Source of the DNA: Dryomyza anilis
Lineage: Eukaryota; Arthropoda; Insecta; Diptera; Dryomyzidae
Direction of reading: 5' to 3'
Assembly (NCBI GenBank): GCA_951804985.1
Contig: OX638130.1
Coordinates: 98,453,700-98,517,699 of the forward strand
DNA length: 64,000 nt
In this document: one piece after another, positions 35,830 to 46,560 of the stretch
How the letters are laid out: the number at the start of each line of letters is the position of its first letter
Position numbering within the stretch: the stretch's first letter is position 1
Notes under the pieces: model-generated
The model's database searches: none
Seen by the model: the letters and a program-made list of their open reading frames with translations, nothing else
Told to the model about the DNA's origin: nothing
Program-made: the position numbers and the translations under genes

Positions 35830-36645
35830 ACTACAACGTTCAAAATCAACATTTTCAAAAAAAAAATTATTCAACAAAAAACAATGTTCCAAAATTTTCG
35901 AAAAAAATTTGGACGACAAAAACAAAGTAATGGTCGAAATCACCATTTTCAAAAGAAAAATAAAAATATATTCGACAAAAACAACAATGTTCGAAAAATT
36001 ACAAAAAAAAAGTATGACCGCAAAAACAACACAATGATCGAAATCACCATTTTCAAAAAAAAAAATGGACAAAAACAACAATGTTTGATAAATTTCGCAA
36101 ACAAAATTTGGACGACAAAAACATCGCAATGATCGAAATCACCATTTTCCAAAAAAAAAAAACATATTCGACAAATTCAAAGATGTTCGAAAAATTTTGA
36201 AAACAAAAAATCTGGACACCGTAATGGTCGAAATCACCATTTTCAAAATAAACACAATGTTCGAAAAATAAAGTTTGACCTCAAAAACAACACAATGGTC
36301 GAAATAGCCATTTTCCAACTAAAAATGAAAAATAATTGACTAAAACAACAATGTTCGAAAAATTTCGAACAAAAAATTTGAACGACAAAAACATCGCAAT
36401 GACCGAAATCACCATTTTTCAAAAAAAAAACAAAAAACATATTCGACAAATTCAACAATGTTCGAAAATTTTCGAAAAAAAAATGTGGATGTCATAAACA
36501 TCGTAATGGTCGAAATCACCATTTTCAAAAAAAAAAAAAAACATATTCGAAAAAAAACAATGTTCGAAAAATTACAAAAAAAAATTGTTGACCGACAAAA
36601 ACAACGCAATGGTCGAAATCAACATTTTCCAACAACAATTTTTTA
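35830..36645. repeat. Minisatellite, ~100-bp unit, about eight copies
   Basis: The landmark ATGGTCGAAATCACCATTTTC starts at about 35931, 36033, 36129, 36222, 36295, 36398, 36506 and 36609, giving spacings of 73-108 bp. Each unit also holds ACAATGTTCGAAAA, TTCGAAAAAAAAATTTGG and ACGACAAAAACA. Two further units sit at 38010-38175. Open frames on both strands simply follow the repeat. Confidence 0.9.
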
Positions 36646-36711
36646 TGTTTCTCCCAGCAACAACAAGAAATTGCTATAAATGAGACCAACTGCATTTTCT
36701 GTCTACTAACA

Positions 36712-36850
36712 ACAATATCTCTCAACCAATGACTTGTCTTTTAATAAAAATTATCTCTCAACCAAGGAACTTTATTTTTTAAAATAAAATTTATCTCTCA
36801 ACCAAAGATCTTTATATTTTTTAAAAAATAATATCACTCAGTGAAAACCG
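36712..36850. repeat. ~44-bp tandem repeat, three copies
   Basis: TATCTCTCAACCAA followed by ATCTTTATTTTTTAAAATAAA-type sequence occurs three times in tandem. It immediately follows the ~100-bp array. Confidence 0.75.
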
Positions 36851-37044
36851 AAATGGAAATAAAGGTGAATAGTTATTTCTGATCTCTGGTTTTAATATAA
36901 GTAAAAAAGTATTTCTGGTTTTAAAAAAGCAGTTTAAATATTCAAAGTTTTTTTTTATCTTTTTGGGTTCAAGGTTGAACTTTTCTTATAGTATTGGAAT
37001 TCGAGACACTTACATATATTAATATTTGAGTCATCTGAGAACTA

Positions 37045-37332
37045 AAGGGCTTTTCAACAGGTAGAGCGACAGGGACAGCAAACGACGCCATATTTCTTGC
37101 CGATATTTTGATATTTCTCTTCAGTAAGGTTTCCCATTTCATGATGGAAAGATACGAATTCGAATTTCGTTAGTAAATTTTAATAATTTCAACTCGTTGT
37201 TGGCTCGTATATCTTTCCATCATGAAATGGCAAACCTTACTGAAGAGAAATGTCCAAAGAGCGGCAAGAAATATGGCGTCGTTTGCTGTCCCTGTCGCTC
37301 TAATTTTGTAGCATCCCTGTTGAAAAACCCTT
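37045..37332. mobile_element. Foldback MITE with ~115-bp near-perfect arms
   Basis: The left arm (37045-37160) is matched by the reverse complement of the right arm (37204-37332) over nearly its whole length, e.g. AGCGACAGGGACAGCAAACG, ATATTTCTTGCCG and CATTTCATGATGGAAAGATA. The right arm carries about 12 extra bases near its outer end. The outermost ends (AAGGGCTTTTCAACAGG / CCTGTTGAAAAACCCTT) resemble the mariner end seen next to it. It has no coding capacity. A transcript would fold into a long hairpin. Confidence 0.85.
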
Positions 37333-37378
37333 GAAAAAAACTTTTGTAGCGCTCTTATTGAAAAACCCTTTATAATGG
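37333..37378 (+). mobile_element. Mariner-type 3' terminal remnant
   Basis: AAACTTTTGTAGCGCTCTTA followed by TTGAAAAACCC is almost the same as 784-812 at the end of the transposase fragment. It directly adjoins the foldback MITE, which suggests that the MITE is derived from, or nested in, the same mariner lineage. Confidence 0.7.
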
Positions 37379-39229
37379 CTTCATCAAGTTTTTGATCAAA
37401 AATATTATTTCATCATTAATTTGACTAAAACTTGGATAAAAAATACTATGATTTAATGATTTAAGATTTTAGTTATTACTACTCGCACATTTGCCTAACA
37501 AACAATTTGAGAAATTCCAGTAATAGCACTGAGTATTGAGAGAACCCCCCAGTTGTATGTTGTAACTGCTGCCAGGATCTGTTCTGCTTGATATGCCTCA
37601 CAAACTGCTGCACACGAGTTGAGTTGCGTTTGAGCTGCTCGAGTGCGTTGCTGAGTGTTATTGAAATGTATATCATGGGATTGCAAATCAAACAAAAAGG
37701 ACGGCAGACAGTATTTGCAACAAAAATAACTATCGCATATGTTTATCTAGTACACCGAAAGAAAAAAAAAACGAATTTGTAAACCTGGCAAACAAATTGT
37801 AATCAATACAAGTAGTTATTAACAGGTTTGTAATTTATTTACCATAATATTTTAATACATGCAGTTAAATTGAATTCTACTACGTCTTTTTATGAACTAT
37901 TGACTTTTGTTACTGCAATTAAATTATTTGTTGTATTAACTACAATTTTTGTTAGAACAATTATCAATTGTAATAAAATCAATTTTTAAATTTAATTAAA
38001 AAGCAAAAAAATAATATTCAACAAAAGCAATGTTCGAAAATTTTCGAAACAAAAATTTGGTTAAAAAAATTTCGGGCGACAAAAACAACGCAATAGTCGA
38101 AATCAGTGTAAAATTTTTTTTTTTTAATTTTGGTCGACAAAAACAACGCAATATTGAAAAAATATTCGACAAAAACAGTAATTCATCTAAATCTTATATA
38201 GCATAATTTTTTTCCGTGTACTTTTAGTTGTGTGGGTTTTTAGTTTAGTGTATGTATTTGTAAAGTCTACCTGAAATCCATGGCAACAGCAAGCACAAAT
38301 ATAAAAGAAGCGACATTAAAGTTGCTCATACGTCAAGAGTGGCTTTCAAGCAATATGACTTATTATAATACTTGTCTTATCCTATATACGACTGTATATT
38401 ATGTGTGTATGTAGTATATCTATCTCTTATATGTCTCTCAGTCGTTTTATCTTTATATTTGTCTGTGGTTTTACTACTGGCTTTGTGTGAATGAATGCTT
38501 GCATTCTGTTTGAGTTTATTCTATGTTGGAGAAATGCAATCTTTGCGTTGCTGCTAAGCGACCTCGCTTGAAACGTAACAAATTGAATGAATTCTGAGAA
38601 AATGTGAAAAAAATAATAGTCACTCAGAATCTGTCTGTATATCTCTATTTATTTGTCTCGACGCACACACATAGCAGGAAAGAACAAACATTTTGAAATA
38701 AACAAAGTTTGAATGTCACCGCAATTATGCGACATGAGGCGAACAACTTTTCATATTAATTTTGTAGGTTTTTACAAAGTTGTAGATATGAAAAATGTTT
38801 TTTTTATATTGAAATATTATTTTTAAATCCTTTGACATTTTATACTTTGTTTTATTATACTTTGTTTTATTATAGATTTCTGACTCCATACTCAGTTTTT
38901 TCATACATTAATATCGAATTTTTCTATTCAGACACTTTTTTTTTTTCAAATAAAGTATTTTCTAGTAGTTTTTTGAATATTTAAATATATGCCAAAAATA
39001 TTCTAATAAAGTTTTATGTTATTCGGAGCGAACATCCAAAAAATTATTAATTTGGTTATATTAAATTAATTTGAATTCGAATTAAATTTATTATAAATAT
39101 GCTTTTTGTATTATTTTAGTAATATATCAATTTAATTACTAAATTAACGTTAGTAATAAATTATTGTGAGTAATTATGATTGTTAATTGATTGATGATTA
39201 TGAGTACTAAATAAATTTTATTAAAAAAT
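37379..39229. other. Intergenic; two extra ~100-bp repeat units
   Basis: 37379-37760 is unique. 37760-38000 is AT-rich with AACAAATT words. 38010-38175 holds two decayed units of the 36-kb minisatellite (GCAATGTTCGAAAATTTTCG, GGCGACAAAAACAACGCAAT). 38200-39229 is unique AT-rich DNA. No gene seen. Confidence 0.55.
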
Positions 39230-40010
39230 TATTTTTAATATTAAATAAGTTTTAATACTAATAAATTTGAGTACTAAAAAAGTATTAGTACTAAATTAAT
39301 TTGAATACTAAATTAATTTTAGTACTGAATTAGTTTTAGTACTAAATCAATTTAAGTAACTAATTTATTTAATAGTCAAATTTATTTAGTACACATTTAT
39401 TTAGTACTAAAATTTATTAAGTACTAATGTAAATATATTTCTCATTTGAATTTAGAATTATAATAAATTTTGTACTAAATTGAATTTGTTACTAAATTTA
39501 TTACTAAGCACTAAAAATAACTTTGTTACTAAAATAGGTTTAGTACTAAAATTTATTTAATACTTAAATTATATTTGGTGCTAAACTAATTTTGGTACTT
39601 TTGGCCGGCCTCAGCAGTCCAGAGGTAGCGCGCTGGACTTCCATTCTGAAGGTCTCGGGTTCAAATCCCGGCTTGGGCATGGGCGCTCGTGGTGATATTA
39701 ACCACAAAATTGTAGGGAATAGATTTCACAGTACAATGGATAAGTCTGTCTGAGTGCTGTTGATCTTAGTAGATATTCCAAAAAAAAAAAAAAAATTTAG
39801 GTTCTTAATGATTTTAAATAATACATTTATATTAGTTCTAAATAAATTTTAGTTAACAATTATTTTTAGTATTTAATTGATTTTAGTACCAAAAAATATA
39901 AAATATTAAAAAAAAAATAATGTTTGTACTAAATTGATTTTAGTACTAAGTTAATTTTAGTTGGTACTCAATAAATATTACTACATCATTAACTTGAAAT
40001 AATAAAATTC
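39230..40010. repeat. AGTACTAAATT minisatellite, split by a SINE
   Basis: Degenerate units such as TTTAGTACTAAATTAATTTT occur from 39230 to 39600 and again from 39800 to 40010. The core is the palindrome AGTACT. The family-B SINE lies between the two halves. Confidence 0.75.
39603..39796 (+). mobile_element. tRNA-derived SINE, family B
   Basis: The copy opens with a tRNA-like head GGCCGGCCTCAGCAGTCC, an A-box-like AGAGGTAGCGCGC, and a perfect B box GGTTCAAATCC within CGGGTTCAAATCCCGGC (a full T-arm hairpin). A ~100-bp tRNA-unrelated body follows and it ends in about 17 A. Head, body and tail differ from family A, so a different LINE partner is likely (inference). No clear target duplication. 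It is not called as a functional tRNA because the 3' acceptor half does not pair and a poly(A) body follows. Confidence 0.8.
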
Positions 40011-40074
40011 AACACAACATACATTTTAATAAAGCATGTAAATGAATTTTTTTTATTTTTACTTTTAATCATAA

Positions 40075-40675
40075 TGTTACGAAAATTCAGTCTACGGAAA
40101 ACTATACTACAAATTCGTTTCTCTGGATTGTGTACAAAATAAAAACAATCTTACGTTTGATTTAAATTATAACAATTAACTTTATTAATTCAACTTTACT
40201 AATAACAAATTCTAACAACTGTTGCATGTCCACTATTTAACTTGACATTGTTCTCACACCAGACGTACTCGAGCACTTTCCAATTACTATTGAAGTGCTG
40301 TGCCTCAGATGAGGCGTCCTTATATACTGCATGCATCAGTTCGATATGCTTCGACATGTTTCGAGAACCTTCTACTCGTTTCGTGAATGTCGTATGCTAT
40401 TGACATCTCATTCGCTCTTATATGTTTTTATGTGCTGATCTTCCATCTCTTTCTCGAACATTGCCTCAGTGCGCTGAATGATTTTCTCTCTTCGACATGT
40501 TTCGAGAACCTTCTACTCGTTTCGTGAATGACGTATGCTATTGACATCTCATTCGCTCTTATATGTTTTTAAGTGCTGATCTTCCATCTCTTTTTAACAC
40601 ATTGCTTAGTGCGCTGAATTGTCTTGCGTCTCATTTACTCTTGCACAGTGGAGCAAATTATCTCTTTTTGTAACA
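40075..40675 (-). mobile_element. Solo LTR with 4-bp target duplication
   Basis: Begins TGTTAC (40075) and ends GTAACA (40675), flanked by ATAA at 40071-40074 and 40676-40679. A 4-bp duplication is typical of some Ty3/gypsy lineages. The minus orientation is favoured because a TATA-like CATATAAGAG (near 40555-40566) then precedes an AATAAA (near 40181). A 141-bp internal tandem duplication is visible (TTCGACATGTTTCGAG at 40350 and 40491). No internal retroviral-type genes remain. A related truncated copy is at 32978. Confidence 0.85.
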
Positions 40676-40679
40676 ATAA

Positions 40680-41236
40680 CATAAAAAACTTAACATGATA
40701 AAATGAAAAATTATATCACAAATCAAGAATGAACTATGTTTGAATGATTTATTTTTATTTTTATATTATTTTATTTTTGAGCAAAAACAAATTTTTAAAT
40801 TACAACGATTTAATTATAATTAACCCATCTTCGCTTTATATCAATCAATGTTACTTCCATCCAGATGTTTAGCACACATGAAGTGTAAACCGGCTGCATA
40901 CTTTTTGGCATTAAGTATGCAAATTATTCATAATACACAATGATTTTTATTAAATACGCTTTTTATATTTTAATGACTATGCAGTACTTTGCAGTACTTC
41001 GATTTATTGTTAGTGATTTACTGAGATAACTATTTTTGAGCCTTCGTTTCGATTTCAATTTTTAAAACGATGCAGTGTCAGTATTAAAGGTTCCATGTTA
41101 CATTTTCGGTTAGTTTTGGTAAATATTTTTAAAATTGCAATTAATAACGAATTATTTTATTCAAAAAAGGCACGACAAATATTACTCTATGTAGTACAAA
41201 TGTTTGTACCCATAATAGTACTTATTATAGTACACG
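40680..41236. other. Intergenic, no gene seen
   Basis: AT-rich unique DNA, including a short GTACTCATAATAGTAC-type patch near 41200. No open frame of note. Confidence 0.5.
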
Positions 41237-41246
41237 TAATCGTATT

Positions 41247-41556
41247 GTAGCCGCGGTAGCTCAGTGGTTAATGCGTTGGACTGCGAGCAGAAAGGTCCCC
41301 GGTTCAAGTCTGGACTGGGGTTAACAATATCTTTTCATAGAAACATTTTTCTATACCGCGCTACCTCTCGGAAGTAAATGGCAAACCTACGAGAGTAAAA
41401 TATTGCCTATGAAAAGCTCTCACCCGCCATTCGGATTCGGCAATAAACTGTAGGTCCCACCACTTTGAGTACAAATATAACACGCACAGCTCAAAATGGT
41501 GAGAGAGCTCGGCCTTAGTTCTTATAGGACTGTAGTGCCAAACTATTATTATTATT
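41247..41556 (+). mobile_element. tRNA-derived SINE, family A, copy 3
   Basis: Full length from GTAGCCGCGGTAGCTCAGTG to an (ATT)n tail. It is flanked by the 10-bp direct repeat TAATCGTATT at 41237-41246 and 41557-41566. The B box reads GGTTCAAGTC, a slight departure from the other copies. Confidence 0.94.
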
Positions 41557-41566
41557 TAATCGTATT

Positions 41567-42639
41567 CATAATGTTGCTCATAATAATACTGGCAAATGTA
41601 CTCATAATAGTTAATTTATTAGTTGTCTTAATACAATCCAAAAATCATTTTTTTTTATTATAAAAAAAAATATATATATTATGCAAAGATTAATTTCTTT
41701 TTATATGATATTAAAAACATTTTTTTATCAGTTTATTTCTGATTTCTTAATAACGTTTCCGATTGAATTTTAAAAATTTAAGTGATTTTAAATATCGCTT
41801 ATAGTTTCAATACTTACATTTAACTATTGAAATACCATGTGAATCTATTGAATATTTAAACAAAATAAAATTTCATCGTTATTCTGTTACTCAAACCCAT
41901 TGAAATGTCATAGCATCTCGCATCATATACGAATTTCTCGTATTCTGTTTGACACTCTGGATTTTCACATTTTTCACTCACTTTCAGGTATTTATTTAAG
42001 AACTTAAATTGAGAATATAAAAAAATAAAATACAATAAAATTTCACCCTTTGTGCATATTATTATGCAATACAATAAATGGTCTGTATGTAAAACATGTT
42101 GGAGTTTTTTTTGTTGTTGATGGCAAAATATTGCATTGAAAGTCAACGGGCGACTCTTGCTTTTTCGCATAAACTGTTTTTATTTTAAGCTCTCATTTCA
42201 TAAAATATGAAATTTATTGAACCCATGGTCATTTGGCATTTGTTCTGTTCGATGTGCAATTAAGAATTTATATTACTGCCTGCCGTTCAGTTCAATCGAA
42301 CTGTGTTGTGCTGTGCTGCATCATTTTAATTTCAATTTGCCAACGTTTTATGCATTTTGTATGAATTGGCTTTCTGTGAACTGGTTCCTTAATACTTACA
42401 TATTATACGGTATGTGTTATGGGTGATGGGTGTGTTTATTGGTTGGTATTGGTTTGGTTCAATGACGCATTATGAGGCTCTATGAGTCACTTAAGAGTTT
42501 CGAGTAGTTGCGTCAGTCAGTGTTGCATGTGGTAAAAAATGGTTTTGAAAAGGGCAATCGGAAAAAGTACTTTAAACGAAAGTCATTTTATATTTTTTTT
42601 ATGCAAAAATATATTTATAAAAAGTATTGTCTAAGTACT
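41567..42639. other. Intergenic, no gene seen
   Basis: Unique AT-rich DNA. A minus-strand frame of 104 codons (41856-42170) contains ENPECQTEYEKFVYDARCYD but lacks a start context or a recognisable domain. I leave it uncalled. Confidence 0.45.
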
Positions 42640-42887
42640 CTTTTAATGTACTCATTTAAGTACTAGTTTAAGTACTCTCTTCAGTACTCATTTAAGTACT
42701 CATTTAAATTACTCACTAAAAGTACTTAAAAGTACTCATTAATACTCAGTAATTTTTACTTAAATTAATTTTAATATATTATTTTGATACATAAAATTAC
42801 TCTAAAATGGTACTCATTAATACTCGTAAAATATTCATAAAAATGGGACTCTCAAAATAAATTCCAATATATTATTACAAAAAAGTA
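42640..42887. repeat. AGTACTCATTTA minisatellite
   Basis: Units such as TTTAAGTACTCATTTAAGTA recur every 12-16 bp with decay. The AGTACT core is shared with the arrays at 39.2, 43.6 and 45.4 kb. Confidence 0.75.
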
Positions 42888-42895
42888 CTATATAG

Positions 42896-43209
42896 CAGGG
42901 ACTAAAACTCTTTGAAATATCGGTACTGATTCCTAGATTTTTAAAATAGCGATAACGGTTCCAACTAAAATAGTAATATGGGACCCCATTTCGGTTCCAG
43001 TTTTACACATTTTTAAATAACGGTTCCGTTTCTGTTTCAAAAATCGAAACGGTTCCTGTTCTGATTCCGATTCTTTTCGGTCTCCAACAGGTACTTAATA
43101 TCGGTTCTGGTTCCAAAATTTTTAAATTTGTGATTCCGATTCATGTACCACAAATTATTTTCATAACTGTTTCGATTCCAGTTCAGGATCCTGTTCTTTG
43201 CTGTCCCTG
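42896..43209. mobile_element. hAT-type MITE, copy 1
   Basis: The ends CAGGGAC (42896) and GTCCCTG (to 43209) are inverted. They are flanked by CTATATAG (42888-42895) and CTATAAAG (43210-43217), an 8-bp duplication with one mismatch, as expected for the hAT superfamily. The interior consists of many CGGTTCC, GATTCCG and TCGGTTC words in both orientations, typical of subterminal transposase-binding repeats. No coding capacity. Confidence 0.85.
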
Positions 43210-43309
43210 CTATAAAGAACTAAAGCATGTCTATTTTGTACATTAAAATTACAAAGTACTCACAAAAAAGAATATTTATGGGACATAATTATTAAGGATC
43301 TGGTACGAT

Positions 43310-43579
43310 AAGTTGAAATTTTAAATAAAAAACTAAAAATACCGAAGGCAAAAATGTAGAAAATAAAATTGCTGAAACCTAAATATTTGGAAAAAAATGT
43401 TGAAAACAAAAATGTCATAAATAAAAATGTCGAAAACTTAAAATGTCAAAGTTTAATATGGCGAAATCATTTTTAGCCTAAAAACTGATTAAATATGTCG
43501 AAAAAACTGCAAAGTAACAAAATTTGAAGACAAAAATACCGAAGACAAAAATGTCGAAAATAAAAATACCGAATCCTAA
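43310..43579. repeat. AAAAATGTCGAAAA short repeat tract
   Basis: Degenerate 14-16-bp units of the type AAAATGTCGAAAACAAAA, with GTCGAA/ACCGAA alternation. Confidence 0.6.
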
Positions 43580-43875
43580 CACGTACTCATAATACTACTC
43601 ATTAAATTACTCTTAATAGTACTCATTAAATTACTCTTAATAGTACTCATTAAATTACTCTTAAAAGTGCTCATAATAGTACTCATAATAGCACTCATAA
43701 TAGTACTCATAATAGTAATCATAATTGTAATCATAATTGTACCCAATAGTACTCATAATAGTACCCATTAAATTACTCTTTATAGCACTCGCAAATGTAC
43801 TTATTATAGTACTCAAAAAAATACTTATAAGAGTACTATAATAGTGAACATAATAGTACTCATATTAGTAGTGAT
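43580..43875. repeat. AGTACTCATAAT minisatellite
   Basis: About 20 units of AATAGTACTCAT or ATTAAATTACTCTTAATAGT, with 13- and 27-bp higher-order spacing. Confidence 0.8.
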
Positions 43876-44602
43876 CAGAATTTAAACACGTTGAAAATAC
43901 TAAAAATTTCCTTATAAGAAATACTTCTCATAAATATACTGCTATAGAAAAATGTGTTAAAAAAAATGTTACTTGCAAATCCAATGAAACACTGCAACAC
44001 TGGCCCATTTGCTACTGCTTTTAAACCATCGTAAATGAAAATTTAATTATGAAAGTGTTTAATGAACTGTGTGTGCTGTGTTGAAGAAAGAAAACTTTTC
44101 ACATAAGGATTAATTAGTCTCTATTAATGTGTGCATTTAATAAAGTGAATGAGGGTGCCTTGAAGGCTTTTCAGGTAGCTATAAACTTTAAATTTTTTAT
44201 GCACGATTGATTTTAATGCGCTGTACCAACAAACAGCTATTATGCGATTAGTACTTGAAAGCTTTATACGTTTCTTTGATTAGCATAATATGTTTGGCCA
44301 CAACCAAATTAAATAAAACTGCAATTGTGTTTACTTTTTTTTATTGATTTTTTATTCTTACTTTTTATTATATATATAATTTTATTTATGTATTTTTGCT
44401 TATATTTATGTCAACGTAAATACATTTACAATATATATATTCCGAAAAAATGTTTAAAAATTAAATAGTTAACATTTTGATTTAAAACTAAACAAAAATT
44501 TCAAAATATATTAATTTATTTATAATTTTATTTTCAATAAAAAGTCTTTCTATATATTTAAAACAAAAAATATCAATACATTTAAAATGAATTAAATATG
44601 TG
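43876..44602. other. Intergenic, no gene seen
   Basis: Unique AT-rich DNA with no open frame of note and no recognisable repeat ends. Confidence 0.5.
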
Positions 44603-44614
44603 TTATTGCATATT

Positions 44615-44930
44615 GTAGCCGCGGTAGCTCAGTGGTTAGTGCGTTGGACTGCGAGCCGAAAGGTCCCCGGTTCAAGCCTGGACTGGGGCTAACAACATCT
44701 TTTCATAGAAACATTTTTCTATACCGCGCTACCTCTCGTCAGTAAATGGCAAACCTACGAGAGTAAAACCATTGCCTATGAAAAAGCTCTCACCCGCCGT
44801 TCGGATTCGGCAATAAACTGTAGGTCCCACCACTTTGAGTACAAATATAACACGCACAGCTCAAAATGGTGAGAGAGCTCGGCCGAAGTTCTACACAGGA
44901 CTGTAGCGCCAAACTATTATATTATTATAT
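44615..44930 (+). mobile_element. tRNA-derived SINE, family A, copy 4
   Basis: Full length, with A box TAGCTCAGTGG, B box GGTTCAAGCC and an (ATT)n tail. It is flanked by a direct repeat of at least 12 bp, TTATTGCATATT (44603-44614 and 44931-44942), extendable by GT on both sides. It is the cleanest copy in the window. Confidence 0.95.
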
Positions 44931-44944
44931 TTATTGCATATTGT

Positions 44945-45354
44945 GGATAGTACTATGCATGCACATTTATGTATATCGGATAATATATAATAATGTTATA
45001 TATATATTTAATGTAATTGATATGTTGTAATAATAATTATTTTTCATTTAACATTTATTATAAATTTTGTTTATTGTGCAAATACTTGTTTAGTTAGTAA
45101 TAATTACAACAAATGTATGTCGGCCTCTATTGTTTTTGTGTAATAATGCTTTTGTGTTATATTTAATTTATAGAGAGTTTTTTTTATACGTAAGGTTTTC
45201 TTTTAATTTAAGCAATATTTAATTGTTTATTTTGTGTACCTAACACTGAAAGCTCTCACAAAGAGTAGTACAATTTAAATGAATACAATGAGTACTAAAT
45301 GTGAAATTCTTGTATAATATGTTATTACAAAGTTTTGGTACTTTTTTTGGAGAA
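44945..45354. other. Intergenic, no gene seen
   Basis: AT-rich unique DNA leading into the AGTACTAA array. Confidence 0.5.
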
Positions 45355-46560
45355 CTAAAGTTTAGTACTAAATTTTAGCAATTTTTTTTACTACTAATTT
45401 TTAATATTTCATTGATTTTATTTGATTCATTAATTGATAAAGTTTTAGTGCAAATTATAATACATAATAAAAGTACATTTTTAGTATTAATTATTAGTAC
45501 TGTTATATAGTATTCATTTTTAGTACTAATTTTCAGTACTAATTTTTAGTACTAATTTTAAGTACCTACTAGTTTTTAGTAAGAATTTTTAGAATTTATT
45601 TCTAGTACTAATGTTTAGAACTAATTTTTTGAACAAATTTTGAGTACTAATTTTTAGAACTAATTTTAAGAACCTTTGGAATTTTTAGTACTAATTTTCA
45701 GTACTAGTTTTTAGTAAGAATTTTTAGAATTTATTTCTAGTACTAATTTTTAGAACTAATTTTTAGAACAAATTTTGGGTACTAATTTTTAGTACTAATT
45801 TTGAGTACTAATTTTTAGTACTAATTTTAAAAACTTTTAGAATTTTTAGTATTAATTTTCAGTACTAACTTTGAATTCTAATTTTCAGTATTAATTTTTA
45901 GGACTAATTTTTAGAATTTATTTCTAGTACTAATTTTTAGAACTAATTTTTAGAACAAATTTTGAGTACTAATTTTTAGTACTAATTTTGAGTACTAATT
46001 TTTAGTACTAGTTTTAAAAACTTTTAGAATTTTTAGTACTAATTTTCAGTACTAACTTTGAATTCTAATTTTCAGTATTAATTTTTAGGACTAATTTTTA
46101 GTACTAGTTATTAGTACTAATTTTGTGTAATAATTTTTAGTACTAATTTTCAGTACTAATTTTGTGTTCTAATTTTTAGTACTAATTTTTAATACTTATT
46201 TTAAGTATTAATTTTAGTACTAATAATAAATACTAATTTTAAGTACTCATTTTTCATACTAATTTTTAGTATTCATTCTTAGTACTAACTAATTTTTAAT
46301 TCTCATTTTGTTAGTATACTTTAAATACATATTTTGAGTACCTACTAATACGTTAAAGTTTTGTATTAATTTTTAGTACTAATTTTGAAACTTAATTTTT
46401 AGTACTTAATTTTAGTACACATTTTAAGCACTAATTTTAGTACTTATTTTAATACTTAATTTCAGTACTAAATTTTAGTACGATTTTTGATTTCTAATTT
46501 TTAATACAATTTTTAGTACTTAATTTGTGTACTAAATTTTTGCACTTTACTGTTTTTGAA
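45355..46560. repeat. TTTTTAGTACTAA minisatellite (13-bp core)
   Basis: About 1.2 kb of units near TTTTTAGTACTAA, many decayed (GAACTAATTTTTAG, CAGTACTAATTTT). A longer block (about 45585-45850 against 45895-46100) is itself duplicated, with AGTACTAACTTTGAATTCTA recurring (45860 and 46040), so the array shows higher-order structure. Confidence 0.85.

Noticed and set aside
35830..36645. CRISPR-like regularly spaced repeats
   Set aside because: Units are contiguous minisatellite copies without unique spacers, and the genome is eukaryotic.
39603..39680. Functional tRNA gene
   Set aside because: The T-arm is excellent but the acceptor stem and anticodon arm are not, and a non-tRNA body plus poly(A) follows.
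41856..42170. Minus-strand frame of 104 codons
   Set aside because: No recognisable domain, AT-driven composition outside one short stretch, and no splice or promoter support. Left as intergenic.
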